DNA of 64,000 nucleotides, taken from NCBI RefSeq assembly GCF_003352185.1, contig NZ_CP029608.1, positions 3,596,001-3,660,000 of the forward strand, written 5' to 3'. The translations under genes were made by a program, and so were the position numbers. Shown here one piece after another: positions 26,508 through 35,827 of this stretch. Source of the stretch: Pseudomonas kribbensis. GTDB lineage: Bacteria; Pseudomonadota; Gammaproteobacteria; Pseudomonadales; Pseudomonadaceae. The notes under the pieces are model-generated. The model saw nothing but the letters and a program-made list of their open reading frames with translations, searched no databases and was not told the DNA's origin. Position 1 is the first letter of the stretch; each line of letters starts with the position of its first letter.

Positions 26508-27113
26508 ATGACATGCCGAATCATCATAGCCGACGATCATCCGCTGTTTCGCGAAGCGATGGTGCGCACGGTAAGTCGTCTGTTGCCTGAGGCGCAGATC
26601 GAAGAAGCCGGCGATCTGGAGGCGGTGCTCGCCCTGCTGCCATCCGGCGATGAGCCGGACACCTTGATCCTCGATCTGCGCTTCCCCGGCCTGACTTGCG
26701 TCAGCCAGCTCGGCGAGCTGCGTCGGCGCCTGCCACGCACCACGCTGATCGTGGTGTCGATGGTCGATGACGAGGCACTGATCGGCGAAGTCATGGCGGC
26801 GGGCATCGACGGTTTCATCGGCAAGAACATTGCCCCCGACGAGATCGGCGAGGCGATCCTGGCGATCCGCGAAGGCGAAGTGCTGGTGAAGTTCGCACCG
26901 TCGGGCCTGCTTCCGCTGGAAACCGGCGCCGCCCTCACCCCGCGTCAGCAGGATGTGCTGCGGCTGATCGCCCAAGGCAAGACCAACAAGGAAATCGCCC
27001 GTGAACTGGATATCTCCCCGTTCACGGTGCGGATTCATGTGTCGTCGTTGTTGCGGGCATTGAATGTGCCGTCGAGGGCGGCGGCAGCGGTGAAATATTC
27101 CGGGGCGATGTAG
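26508..27113 (+). CDS. NarL/FixJ-family response regulator
   Basis: 201 residues. Receiver domain with acidic pocket [14 protein letters not shown], phosphoacceptor Asp56 in LILDLRFPG and Lys in [11 protein letters not shown]; LuxR-type helix-turn-helix at about 140-200 ([20 protein letters not shown]). It diverges from the hybrid kinase and probably receives phosphate from it. Targets cannot be read from sequence. Confidence 0.92.
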   Translation: MTCRIIIADDHPLFREAMVRTVSRLLPEAQIEEAGDLEAVLALLPSGDEPDTLILDLRFPGLTCVSQLGELRRRLPRTTLIVVSMVDDEALIGEVMAAGIDGFIGKNIAPDEIGEAILAIREGEVLVKFAPSGLLPLETGAALTPRQQDVLRLIAQGKTNKEIARELDISPFTVRIHVSSLLRALNVPSRAAAAVKYSGAM

Positions 27114-27125
27114 CTTGTTCCTGGG

Positions 27126-27401
27126 TCAGCGGTGCGGGTGTACCGTCAACGCCACCAGTTTCACCACGATTGGCCGGACCACCAGGATGCACAAAAACGC
27201 CACGGGCATTGCCAGTTTGTAGGCGTGCAGTGCATTGCTAAGGTAGTCCGACTCAATGCCGGAGTTCGCTGCGGTGATCACCAGTGACATCAGGAACGCC
27301 ATGATGGTCGCCATGTACAACGCGAACACGTACGGCGTGGCACGGGCAGACAGCTTGCGCGGGCTGAGTGCGGCGGTGGTTGAGGGGAGTCTCTGATTCA
27401 T
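27126..27401 (-). CDS. DUF2798 membrane protein
   Basis: 91 residues from ATG 27401 (MNQRLPSTT). Two membrane helices: YVFALYMATIMAFLMSLVIT and YKLAMPVAFLCILVVRPIV. This matches DUF2798, whose function is unknown. It diverges from a LysR gene 130 bp away that may control it. Confidence 0.8.
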   Translation of the reverse strand: MNQRLPSTTAALSPRKLSARATPYVFALYMATIMAFLMSLVITAANSGIESDYLSNALHAYKLAMPVAFLCILVVRPIVVKLVALTVHPHR

Positions 27402-27531
27402 GTCGGTCCTTGTTGTTTGAAATGCTCGGGCGTCGAGCACCCTAACAACCCGACCATCCGGAAACTAGACGGATCATCGTGAGGACTTTATAAACAAAAT
27501 CTTATGAGTATTCAGTGACCGGGATCCGCAC

Positions 27532-28455
27532 ATGAATCTGCTGGGTGCAATCGATTGCTTTATCAAAGTCGTTGAGGCGGGATCGATCGTCGGCGCCGCA
27601 AAAGTCCTCGGGGTCAGCGCTGCCGCCGTCAGCCAGACGCTCAACCGCCTGGAGGCTCACCTCGACACACGCCTTCTGCAACGCACCACCCGCAGCATGG
27701 CGCTGACCGAAAGTGGCTCGGTGTACTTCGAGAAAGTGAAGCGTATCGCGCTCGATCTTGAGTCCGCACAGAGCGCCATCAGCCACCCCCAGACGCAACT
27801 TCAAGGCCACTTGAGCATCGCCTCCACCGCCGGATTCGGACGCCACGTATTGGCGCCGGTTATTGCCGGTTTCGCCGAGCGCTACCCGCAGCTGACGCTC
27901 GAGCTCTCGACCACCGACCGCAAGATCAATCACCTGCATGAAGGTATCGACCTGAGCCTGCGCATCGAGCCGCAACTGGAGGACGGCATCATCGCGCGCA
28001 AGGTCGCGACAGTGCCGTTCGTGATTTGTGCCAGCCCCGGCTATCTGCAAAGGGCCGGTTACCCGGCTACCCCGGAAGATCTTCCGCAGCACGCCTGCCT
28101 TGCGTTCCGTTACCCGCTGGACGGGCGCTTCCTGCGCTGGTGGTTCATCCGCGACGGTCAGCGCTTCGAAGCACCGATCAATGCAACCGCGATCAGCGAC
28201 GACATCGATGCCCTGGCGCAGATGACGGCTCATGGCGCGGGCATTGCGCGACTGGCCGAATTCGTTGCCGCACCCTACCTGGAAAGCGGTGAACTCGTCC
28301 GGCTGCTTGAGCCCGGCGAAGGATCAAACGTTGCCGTCACTGCCCCTCTCGAAATCTACGCCTGCGTGCAGGAGCGCGCCGCCATGACTTCCAAGGTCAA
28401 GGCATTTACCGACTATTTGTTTGAGCATTTGCAAACACGCTGGCCCGTTCGCTGA
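27532..28455 (+). CDS. LysR-family transcriptional regulator
   Basis: 307 residues, ATG 27532. Helix-turn-helix (AIDCFIKVVEAGSIVGAAKV, SAAAVSQTLNRLE) with a LysR substrate-binding domain from about residue 90. The sequence fits the CrgA-like group of regulators (LLQRTTRSMALTESG). Diverges from the DUF2798 gene and ends 3 bp before the converging SBF transporter gene. Confidence 0.92.
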   Translation: MNLLGAIDCFIKVVEAGSIVGAAKVLGVSAAAVSQTLNRLEAHLDTRLLQRTTRSMALTESGSVYFEKVKRIALDLESAQSAISHPQTQLQGHLSIASTAGFGRHVLAPVIAGFAERYPQLTLELSTTDRKINHLHEGIDLSLRIEPQLEDGIIARKVATVPFVICASPGYLQRAGYPATPEDLPQHACLAFRYPLDGRFLRWWFIRDGQRFEAPINATAISDDIDALAQMTAHGAGIARLAEFVAAPYLESGELVRLLEPGEGSNVAVTAPLEIYACVQERAAMTSKVKAFTDYLFEHLQTRWPVR

Positions 28456-28458
28456 TCA

Positions 28459-29457
28459 TCAAGGATCAACCTGCGCCATCAGTTCCTGCACCGACTCCTG
28501 TCGTTTCGCGTAACGCTGCGCCAGCACCGCGCAGACCATCAACTGGATCTGGTGAAACAGCATCAGCGGCAGAATCAGCACACCGATGGTACTGCCGGCA
28601 AATAACACCTGGGCCATCGGCACACCGGTGGCCAGGCTCTTTTTCGAGCCGCAGAACAGGATGGTGATGCGATCTTCCAGGTTGAAGCCGAACAACTTGC
28701 CCAGCAGCGTCGATGCCAGCAGCACCAGCCCCAGCAGGATGCAGCAGGCCACCACCAACCCCAGCAGGTCGATCACCGGAATCTGGTGCCAGATGCCTTC
28801 GTTGACGGCTTCACTGAACGCGCCGTAGACCACCAGCAGAATCGAACCCTGATCAACAAATTTCAGCCAGTTCTTGTTGCGGCCGACCCAGGCGCCGATC
28901 CAGCGGCGGGCGATCTGACCGGCGATGAATGGCAGCAGCAGTTGCACACTGATTTTCAGGATCGCGTCGACGGTCGAGCCGCCGTCGCCATGCACGTTCA
29001 GCAACAACGTCACCAGCAATGGCGTGAGAAAGATCCCGAACAGACTCGACGCCGCCGCGCTGCAGATTGCCGCCGGAATGTTGCCCCGGGCCAGCGAGGT
29101 GAAAGCAATCGCCGACTGCACCGTGGCCGGCAATGCACAGAGGTAAAGCATGCCCATGTACAGGTTGTCACCGATCATCGGCGACAACAGCGGTTTGAGC
29201 GCCAGCCCCAGCAGCGGGAACAGGACAAAAGTCAGGCCGAACACCAGCAGATGCAGGCGCCAGTGACCGGCACCGGCGATGATCGATTCGCGGGAAAGCT
29301 TGGCGCCGTGCAGGAAAAACAGCAGCGCAATCGCGATATTGGTCAGCCAGCCGAAGCCGACCGCGACCTGGCCGCTGGCAGGCAGGAAGCTGGCAAGCAG
29401 CACCACGGCGACGAGGGTCAGGGTGAAGTTGTCGGGCAAGAATCTTGGGCGCGTCAT
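28459..29457 (-). CDS. bile acid:sodium symporter-like transporter (SBF-like, YfeH type)
   Basis: 332 residues and about nine to ten membrane helices. Characteristic of the SBF-like CPA-group family: NIAIALLFFLHGAKLSRESI, MLYLCALPATVQSAIAFTSL, GNIPAAICSAAASSLFGIFL and FCGSKKSLATGVPMA. Family members import organic anions with sodium. An AraC regulator diverges from it 84 bp upstream and is its probable controller. Confidence 0.9.
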   Translation of the reverse strand: MTRPRFLPDNFTLTLVAVVLLASFLPASGQVAVGFGWLTNIAIALLFFLHGAKLSRESIIAGAGHWRLHLLVFGLTFVLFPLLGLALKPLLSPMIGDNLYMGMLYLCALPATVQSAIAFTSLARGNIPAAICSAAASSLFGIFLTPLLVTLLLNVHGDGGSTVDAILKISVQLLLPFIAGQIARRWIGAWVGRNKNWLKFVDQGSILLVVYGAFSEAVNEGIWHQIPVIDLLGLVVACCILLGLVLLASTLLGKLFGFNLEDRITILFCGSKKSLATGVPMAQVLFAGSTIGVLILPLMLFHQIQLMVCAVLAQRYAKRQESVQELMAQVDP

Positions 29458-29541
29458 GGTTTGTTCATCCGGGGGTTGCCAGTACGTGGAAGCGACTCTA
29501 ACGTGACTGGAAATTACCGACTAACGCCGAAGAGCCGCAAG

Positions 29542-30330
29542 ATGCCGCCAAAAGGACACGACAAAAGCGTCAGACGCAGCATTCCCGGGCTGCCGAGCCT
29601 GCCGCGTCCGTTGTATGGACGCACTGAATCACTGCCCAATCGCGCCCTGACCCGCCGCCACAGTCATCCGTGGGTGCAATTGTCTTACGCGATCCAGGGC
29701 GTGCTCGAAGTGCAGACCGCCGCCGGTCGTTTCGTCGCGCCGCCAGAGCGCGCCGTATGGATTCCGGCGGGGGTGCCGCATCGGGTATTCAGTTCGCCGC
29801 ACACGGAAATGCGCAGCCTGTACATCGATTGCAGCGTGGCGGGTTGGGCGCTGGAGCGTTGTCATGTGCTCGGCGTCAGCGATCTTCTGCGGGAGCTGAT
29901 CCGGGCCTTCAGTCAGATTCCTGTCGAGTATGACCAGAGCGGCCCTCACGGACGCCTGGCGCAGGTGATCCTCGATCAATTGGCCGAAGCCCCGCAAATC
30001 GACCTGATGCTGCCACTGCCTCAGGACATCCGTTTGCGGCAGATCTACCAAAGTCTCGAGCAACATCCGGAACAGCAGACCACACTCAGTCACTGGAGCG
30101 AAAAGTTCGGCGTGACCGAGAAAACCCTCAGCCGGCTGTTCCTGCGCGACACCGGCCTGACCTTCCGCGCATGGCGCCAGCGCTTGCGTTTGCTGGGAGC
30201 GCTGACGCCGCTGGAGCGTGGCGAACGGGTCACCGAAGTGGCTCTGGCCTGCGGTTACGATTCGACATCGGCGTTCATTGCAGCCTTTCGCCAACAGTTT
30301 GGCGAGACGCCTGGAGAATTTTTTCGCTGA
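29542..30330 (+). CDS. AraC-family transcriptional regulator with cupin sensor
   Basis: 262 residues from ATG 29542. N-terminal cupin-like domain (RRHSHPWVQLSYAIQGVLEV, WIPAGVPHRVFS) then a double helix-turn-helix at about 160-260 (TLSHWSEKFGVTEKTLSRLF; VTEVALACGYDSTSAFIAAF). Divergent from the SBF transporter gene. Confidence 0.9.
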   Translation: MPPKGHDKSVRRSIPGLPSLPRPLYGRTESLPNRALTRRHSHPWVQLSYAIQGVLEVQTAAGRFVAPPERAVWIPAGVPHRVFSSPHTEMRSLYIDCSVAGWALERCHVLGVSDLLRELIRAFSQIPVEYDQSGPHGRLAQVILDQLAEAPQIDLMLPLPQDIRLRQIYQSLEQHPEQQTTLSHWSEKFGVTEKTLSRLFLRDTGLTFRAWRQRLRLLGALTPLERGERVTEVALACGYDSTSAFIAAFRQQFGETPGEFFR

Positions 30331-30468
30331 TTTTTGTCGATATTTATCGAATTAGGACATGCCAATCGACAAACTTCAGGGTAGAGTTTCGCCCATCAAG
30401 AATGATTGACACGTTTCGACGATAACAATGATCAACCACCCTTTAGCGAACCTGTCGGCGGTAACAGC

Positions 30469-32181
30469 ATGATCGAAGTCACTGAAGTCTCCATTGCTCA
30501 ACTGCGCTCGGCGCTCGAATCCGGCCAGACCACCGCGGTTGAACTGGTCCAGGCCTATCTGGCGCGTATCGATGCCTATGACGGCCCGCAAACCGCCACC
30601 GCCCTGAACGCGGTGATCGTGCGCAACCCCGAGGCCTTGAAGGAAGCCGAGGCGTCCGATGCCCGCCGCGCCAAGGGCGAAACCCTCGGTCCGCTGGACG
30701 GCATCCCCTACACCGCCAAGGACAGCTATCTGGTCAAAGGCCTGACTGCTGCGTCCGGCAGCCCTGCGTTCGCCGATCTCGTAGCCCAGCGCGATGCATT
30801 CACCATCGAGCGCCTGCGTGCGGGCGGCGCGATCTGCCTGGGCAAGACCAATATGCCGCCGATGGCCAATGGCGGGATGCAGCGCGGGGTCTACGGTCGC
30901 GCTGAAAGTCCTTACAACGCCGCTTATCTGACTGCGCCGTTTGCTTCCGGCTCGTCGAATGGTGCTGGCACTGCCACCGCTGCTAGCTTCTCGGCATTCG
31001 GTCTGGCGGAAGAGACCTGGTCGAGCGGTCGCGGCCCGGCGTCGAATAATGGCTTGTGTGCCTACACACCATCGCGCGGCGTAATCTCGGTGCGCGGCAA
31101 CTGGCCATTGACGCCGACCATGGACGTGGTGGTGCCCTACGCTCGCACCATGGCCGATCTGCTGGAAGTCCTCGACGTAGTCGTGGCCGAAGACACCGAC
31201 ACCCGTGGCGACCTGTGGCGCCTGCAACCCTGGGTGCCGATCCCGAGCGTCGCCTCGGTGCGCCCTGCTTCCTACCTTGATCTGGCGGTGAAAAGTGATG
31301 CCCTGGCTGGCAAACGCCTCGGCGTGCCGCGCATGTACATCAACGCCGACCCTGAGGCCGGCACCAGCGACGAGCCAGGCATCGGCGGCCCGACCGGGCA
31401 ACGCATCAACACCCGCGCCTCGGTGATCGACCTGTGGAAACAGGCTCGCCAGGCCCTCGAGGCTGCCGGCGCCGAAGTGATTGAAGTGGATTTCCCGCTG
31501 GTCTCCAATTGCGAAGGCGATCGTCCGGGCGCACCGACCGTGTTCAATCGCGGCATCGTCTCCAAAGAGTTCATGCACCACGAACTGTGGGACCTGTCGG
31601 CCTGGGCCTTCGATGATTTTCTGCGCGCCAACGGTGATCCGAAACTCAATCAACTGGCGGACGTTGACGGGCCGAAAATCTTCCCGCACGACCCGGGCAC
31701 CCTGCCCAACCGTGAAGGCGATCTCGCCGCCGGCATGGACGAATACGTGCGCATGGCCGAACGCGGCATCACGCCGTGGGATCAGATTCCGACCCTGCCG
31801 GACGGTCTGCGCGGCCTGGAGAAGACCCGCAAGCTCGACCTCGAAGACTGGATGGATCGCCTCGGCCTCGACGCCGTGCTGTTCCCGACCAACGCCGACG
31901 TGGGCCCGGCGGATGCCGACGTCAACCCGGCCTCGGCGGACATCGCCTGGAGCAACGGCATCTGGGTCGCCAACGGCAACCTCGCGATCCGCCACCTCGG
32001 TGTGCCGACCGTCACCGTGCCGATGGGCGTGATGGCCGACATCGGCATGCCGGTGGGGCTGACGTTTGCCGGTCGCGCCTATGACGATTCGACGTTGCTG
32101 CGTCTGGCAGCGGCGTTCGAAGCGACCGGGTCGAAGCGACTGGTGCCGCCACGTACGCCAGCCCTGGCGGCAGGCAAGTAA
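30469..32181 (+). CDS. amidase (amidase-signature family)
   Basis: 570 residues from ATG 30469 (MIEVTEVSIAQL); the ribosome site is weak, and an upstream ATG would only add a non-conserved tail. The Ser-cisSer-Lys triad can be placed: Lys84 in YTAKDS, Ser162/163 in ASGSSNGAG and Ser185/186 in ETWSSGRG. The nucleophile segment differs from the usual DTGGSIR, so the substrate may be unusual. It hydrolyses an amide to acid plus ammonia. No obvious operon partner; a terminator follows. Confidence 0.88.
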   Translation: MIEVTEVSIAQLRSALESGQTTAVELVQAYLARIDAYDGPQTATALNAVIVRNPEALKEAEASDARRAKGETLGPLDGIPYTAKDSYLVKGLTAASGSPAFADLVAQRDAFTIERLRAGGAICLGKTNMPPMANGGMQRGVYGRAESPYNAAYLTAPFASGSSNGAGTATAASFSAFGLAEETWSSGRGPASNNGLCAYTPSRGVISVRGNWPLTPTMDVVVPYARTMADLLEVLDVVVAEDTDTRGDLWRLQPWVPIPSVASVRPASYLDLAVKSDALAGKRLGVPRMYINADPEAGTSDEPGIGGPTGQRINTRASVIDLWKQARQALEAAGAEVIEVDFPLVSNCEGDRPGAPTVFNRGIVSKEFMHHELWDLSAWAFDDFLRANGDPKLNQLADVDGPKIFPHDPGTLPNREGDLAAGMDEYVRMAERGITPWDQIPTLPDGLRGLEKTRKLDLEDWMDRLGLDAVLFPTNADVGPADADVNPASADIAWSNGIWVANGNLAIRHLGVPTVTVPMGVMADIGMPVGLTFAGRAYDDSTLLRLAAAFEATGSKRLVPPRTPALAAGK

Positions 32182-32183
32182 AT

Positions 32184-32219
32184 AAAAACGGCGGGATCAA
32201 TTGATCCCGCCGTTTTTTT
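32184..32219. terminator. bidirectional intrinsic terminator
   Basis: AAAACGGCGGGATCAA / TTGATCCCGCCGTTTTTTT between the converging amidase and DyP peroxidase genes. Confidence 0.92.
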
Positions 32220-33243
32220 ATCGCTCTGCCAGCTCTTCAAGCAAATCCGCCGAAGGCACAAAGAACAGACTGCCGGTGACCGCCGTGCTGAAGTCCAGCA
32301 ATCGATCGTAATTGCCGGGCGGCTTTCCGACGAACATGTTTTCCAGCATCTGCTCCAGCGGCTCGGGCGAACGCGCGTAACCGATGAAGTAAGTGCCGAA
32401 TTCACCTGCGCCGGGCCGACCGAACGGCATGTTGTCGCGCAGGATTTTCACCTCTTCGCCGTCCTTGGTGATGGTCGTCAACGCGCTGTGGGAGTTGCTC
32501 GGCTTGACCGAGTCATCCAGCTCGATATCGGACAGCTTGGTGCGCCCGATCACCCGTTCCTGCGCTTCGACCGGCAATTCGTTCCACGCCTTCATGTTGT
32601 GCAGATACTTCTGCACCAACACATAACTACCACCGCTGAACGTCTGATCTTCATCACCTACGAGGGTAAAATGCTCGGCTTTGCGACCGACCGGATTCTC
32701 CGTGCCGTCGACGAAACCGATGATGCTGCGCATGTCGAAATAGCGGAAACCCTGCACTTCGTCGGTCACCGTCACGGCGCCGTCCAGCGCCGACATCAGT
32801 TGCGTCGCCAGCTCGAAACACAGATCCATCTGATCGGCGCGAATGTGCAACAGCAGGTCGCCGGGCGTGGAGACGGCGCGCCGCCCTTCTACACCGAACT
32901 CGCGAAAGTCATGCAGCGACGCCGGTCGCGGACTGCCGAACAGACGATCCCAGGCGCTGGAAGAAAACCCGCAGACGCAGGACAGGTTGCCCGAGGGGAC
33001 GCGCTTGCCGACCGAGCGTGTCAGGCCTGCAATATCGGCGCACCAGTCGCGGACTTTTTCGGCCGCCTCGGCTTCGGCGTTGAGGGTCGCCACGATGAAG
33101 ATCGCAGCGCTGGTGATCGGGCTGCAGACGGCTTGAGGATCTGGCGTGTCGATGATCGTCGCTCCTGGCGTGGTGGACTGGCTCGACAGCGAGGTTAGCA
33201 AAGAAGTGTTGAATGAAGTATTCCCCGCATCTGCCCATCTCAC
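32218..33243 (-). CDS. DyP-type heme peroxidase
   Basis: 341 residues as the longest frame; the start is uncertain because residues 1-30 are Ser/Thr-rich and not conserved. DyP family: the G-x-x-D-G motif in GFVDGTENP, the proximal heme His in NSHSALTT and the distal Arg in VKILRDNMPFG, plus GTYFIGYARSP near the end. It oxidises dyes and phenolics with hydrogen peroxide. No encapsulin gene or Tat signal is seen. Confidence 0.88.
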   Translation of the reverse strand: MRWADAGNTSFNTSLLTSLSSQSTTPGATIIDTPDPQAVCSPITSAAIFIVATLNAEAEAAEKVRDWCADIAGLTRSVGKRVPSGNLSCVCGFSSSAWDRLFGSPRPASLHDFREFGVEGRRAVSTPGDLLLHIRADQMDLCFELATQLMSALDGAVTVTDEVQGFRYFDMRSIIGFVDGTENPVGRKAEHFTLVGDEDQTFSGGSYVLVQKYLHNMKAWNELPVEAQERVIGRTKLSDIELDDSVKPSNSHSALTTITKDGEEVKILRDNMPFGRPGAGEFGTYFIGYARSPEPLEQMLENMFVGKPPGNYDRLLDFSTAVTGSLFFVPSADLLEELAER

Positions 33244-33359
33244 CTGACACTTCGGTATTCACGAACAATACCCACGAAATAAACGATTTTTCTTCGTCGG
33301 AACTCTCCTACTAGCATGGCCTCGTCTACCCCGAAAAACATAAAGACAGGGAGAACGAC

Positions 33360-34340
33360 ATGCACCCCATCAACATCGGCGAACCCTGGATGTGGGCCGC
33401 CTTCATCGTTTTTGTCCTCGCCATGCTGGCCGTTGACCTGTTTGTCTTCGGCGGGCGCAAGGCCCATCGGGTCTCGGTGCGCGAAGCCTCATCCTGGGTG
33501 ATTGCGTGGTGCATGCTCGCGCTGGCCTTCGCCGGGTTGCTCTGGTGGTATCTGAACGGCGAATTCGGCCCCGAGATCGCCCAGCGCAAGACCCTGGAAT
33601 TCCTCACCGGTTATCTGATCGAGCAATCGCTGTCGATCGACAACATGTTCGTGTTCGTGATGATCTTCGGCTACTTCGCCGTCCCCCCGGAGCTGCAGCG
33701 CCGGGTGCTGCTGTACGGCGTGCTCGGGGCGATCGTGATGCGCGCGGCGATGATCTTTGCCGGCGTGTGGCTGGTGTCGCAGTTCACCTGGCTGCTGTAT
33801 GTGTTCGGCGTGTTCCTGATCATCACCGGGATCAAAATGCTGGTGTTCGCCGAACAGCAACCGGACCTTGATAACAATCCGCTTCTGCGCTGGGTGCGCG
33901 GGCATCTGCGAATCACCAACGGTTTTCATGGCGAGCGCTTTTTCGTGCTGCAGAACGGCGTGCGCTGGGCCACGCCGATGTTTCTGGTGCTGGTGCTGAT
34001 CGAGGCCAGCGACCTGATGTTCGCGGTGGACAGCATCCCGGCGATTTTCGCGGTGACGACCGATCCGTTCATCATTTTCACCTCGAACATCTTCGCGATC
34101 ATGGGGCTGCGGGCGCTGTACTTTCTGCTGGCGAACATGGCCGACCGCTTTCATCTGCTCAAGTACGGACTGGCGCTGGTGCTCGTGTTCATCGGCGGGA
34201 AGATGACGGCGATGCCGTGGTTTCACATGCCGGTGGAGTGGTCGCTGGCGATTGTCGGCGGGCTGATACTGGCGTCGGTGTTGCTCAGTCTGGTGCTGAC
34301 GAAGGACAAGTCGCCAGAAAAAGAACGGCAGAGTCAGTGA
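33360..34340 (+). CDS. TerC/Alx-family membrane protein
   Basis: 326 residues and about nine membrane helices. TerC signatures are EQSLSIDNMFVFVMIFGYF and LIEASDLMFAVDSIPAIFAV, whose acidic residues are thought to bind metal. The start follows AGGGAGAACG. Family members export manganese or help load exported metalloproteins. The 116-bp gap ahead does not show a convincing yybP-ykoY riboswitch. Confidence 0.9.
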   Translation: MHPINIGEPWMWAAFIVFVLAMLAVDLFVFGGRKAHRVSVREASSWVIAWCMLALAFAGLLWWYLNGEFGPEIAQRKTLEFLTGYLIEQSLSIDNMFVFVMIFGYFAVPPELQRRVLLYGVLGAIVMRAAMIFAGVWLVSQFTWLLYVFGVFLIITGIKMLVFAEQQPDLDNNPLLRWVRGHLRITNGFHGERFFVLQNGVRWATPMFLVLVLIEASDLMFAVDSIPAIFAVTTDPFIIFTSNIFAIMGLRALYFLLANMADRFHLLKYGLALVLVFIGGKMTAMPWFHMPVEWSLAIVGGLILASVLLSLVLTKDKSPEKERQSQ

Positions 34341-34355
34341 CTTGAATATAAAACC

Positions 34356-34460
34356 TGTGGGAGCGAGCCTGCTCCGGGCGGCGTTCCGACGATGGCGTCA
34401 TGTCAGCCAACTGATATGTTGAATGACACAACGCTATCGCGAGCAGGCTCGCTCCCACAT
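34356..34460. repeat. REPIN (inverted REP doublet)
   Basis: Left arm TGTGGGAGCGAGCCTGCTCC and right arm CGAGCAGGCTCGCTCCCACA in inverse orientation around about 60 bp. Same family as 1386-1475; the right arms are identical. It lies between TerC and the PotF-like gene. Confidence 0.88.
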
Positions 34461-34473
34461 TTTTAAATCTGGA

Positions 34474-35574
34474 TTATTTATCGGACTTGATGCTGGTCCA
34501 CACCCGCGTCCGCACCCGCTCCAGTTTCTGCGGCAATGGCTGCACCACATACAGCGTCTTGAGCGCCTCGCTGGTCGGCGTCAGGTTCGGGTTGCCGGTG
34601 ATTTCCTTGTTGATCAGCGGCAGCGAATCCTTGTTGGCATTCGGGTAGCCGAGGAAGTCGCTGATCGAAGCAATGACCTTCGGATCGAGCAGGTTGTTGA
34701 GGAATTCATGGGCCTCTTCAACGTTCTTCGCGCTCTTCGGAATGGCGAAGGTGTCGAACCAGATCGGCGCGCCTTCCTTCGGCAAGCGCCAGTCGACCAC
34801 CACGCCGTTTTTCGCCTCTTTGGCGCGGTTGCCGAACTGGTAGAAGCTGCCGGAATAACCGATGGCCACGCAGATGTCGCCGTTGGCGATATCGGTCATG
34901 TACTTGGCCGAGTTGAAGTAGGTGACGTAAGGGCGAACCTTGAGCATCAGGTCCTTGGCCTTCTCATAGTCGGCCGGATTCTGGCTGTTCGGGTCAAGGC
35001 CCAGATAATGCAGGGCCAGCGGGAGGATTTCCGACGGCGAATCGAGCATCGCCACGCCGCAGGATTTGAGTTTTTCCATGTTCTCCGGTTTGAACACCAG
35101 ATCCCAACTGTCCACTGGCGCATTCTCGCCGAGCGCAGCCTTGACCTTGGCCGGGTTGAACCCGATCAGCACCGTGCCGACCATGTAGGGCACTCCGTAC
35201 TGATTGCCGGGGTCATTGGAATCGAGCAACTTGAGCAACGCCGGATCCTGGTGGTTCCAGTTCGGCAGCTTGGACTTGTCGAGTTTCTGGAACACGCCGG
35301 CCTTGATCTGGGTATCGAGGAACTGGTTCGACGGCACCACCAGGTCGTAACCGGAGTTGCCGGTCAGCAGTTTGGCTTCGAGGGATTCGTTGGTGTCGAA
35401 GGTGTCCCAGGTCACTTTGATGTTGCTTTTGGCGGCGAAGTCCTTGGGCACCGACGGCAGGATGTAATCCGCCCAGTTGTATACCCGCAGTTCGCGCTGT
35501 TCGGCCTGGACGGCGCTGGCCAGCAGCGTCAGCCCGAAAACAGTAGCGCCCAGAATGCGTTTCATCGTGACCAT
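34474..35574 (-). CDS. polyamine ABC transporter substrate-binding protein (PotF/SpuD-like), orphan
   Basis: 366 residues with a signal peptide (MKRILGATVFGLTLLASAVQA). GGGGAA lies 7 bp ahead of the start at 35574; Met4 is an alternative. The mature protein begins EQRELRVYNWADYILPSV, and DVVVPSNQFL-like and GTVLIGFNPAKVKAALGE segments are those of putrescine/spermidine-binding PotF. No permease or ATPase gene adjoins it, and it has its own promoter behind the permease terminator. It may serve a distant Pot system. Confidence 0.9.
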   Translation of the reverse strand: MVTMKRILGATVFGLTLLASAVQAEQRELRVYNWADYILPSVPKDFAAKSNIKVTWDTFDTNESLEAKLLTGNSGYDLVVPSNQFLDTQIKAGVFQKLDKSKLPNWNHQDPALLKLLDSNDPGNQYGVPYMVGTVLIGFNPAKVKAALGENAPVDSWDLVFKPENMEKLKSCGVAMLDSPSEILPLALHYLGLDPNSQNPADYEKAKDLMLKVRPYVTYFNSAKYMTDIANGDICVAIGYSGSFYQFGNRAKEAKNGVVVDWRLPKEGAPIWFDTFAIPKSAKNVEEAHEFLNNLLDPKVIASISDFLGYPNANKDSLPLINKEITGNPNLTPTSEALKTLYVVQPLPQKLERVRTRVWTSIKSDK

Positions 35575-35780
35575 ATTGTGTTTCCCCGAATGCAGCGTGA
35601 GTCGATGGTTTTTATGTTCTGTACACGGCAGCGGCTGTCAGGTCAGCCAAGGGCAAGGAAGATGCAGCGTCTTGTTGTGGCTTCGATTCTTGCCGACAAG
35701 CGCACAAGGCGCACAGTAGCCGATTGGCCAAAAGGGGATCGATATGGCCAATTTGCGTGACCGTCAGAATACTGAAACGA

Positions 35781-35810
35781 CAATGCCCGGCGAGTGGCCG
35801 GGCATTGTTT
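35781..35810 (-). terminator. intrinsic terminator of the NCS1 permease gene
   Basis: CAATGCCCGGC-cactc-GCCGGGCATTG on the minus strand, 18 bp after the permease stop codon; the trailing T-run is short. Confidence 0.75.
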
Positions 35811-35827
35811 GAACAGACGGCGAACGG

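Noticed and set aside
33244..33359. yybP-ykoY manganese riboswitch ahead of the TerC gene
   Set aside because: The 116-bp gap lacks the recognisable conserved core and the needed room; only a ribosome site is clear.
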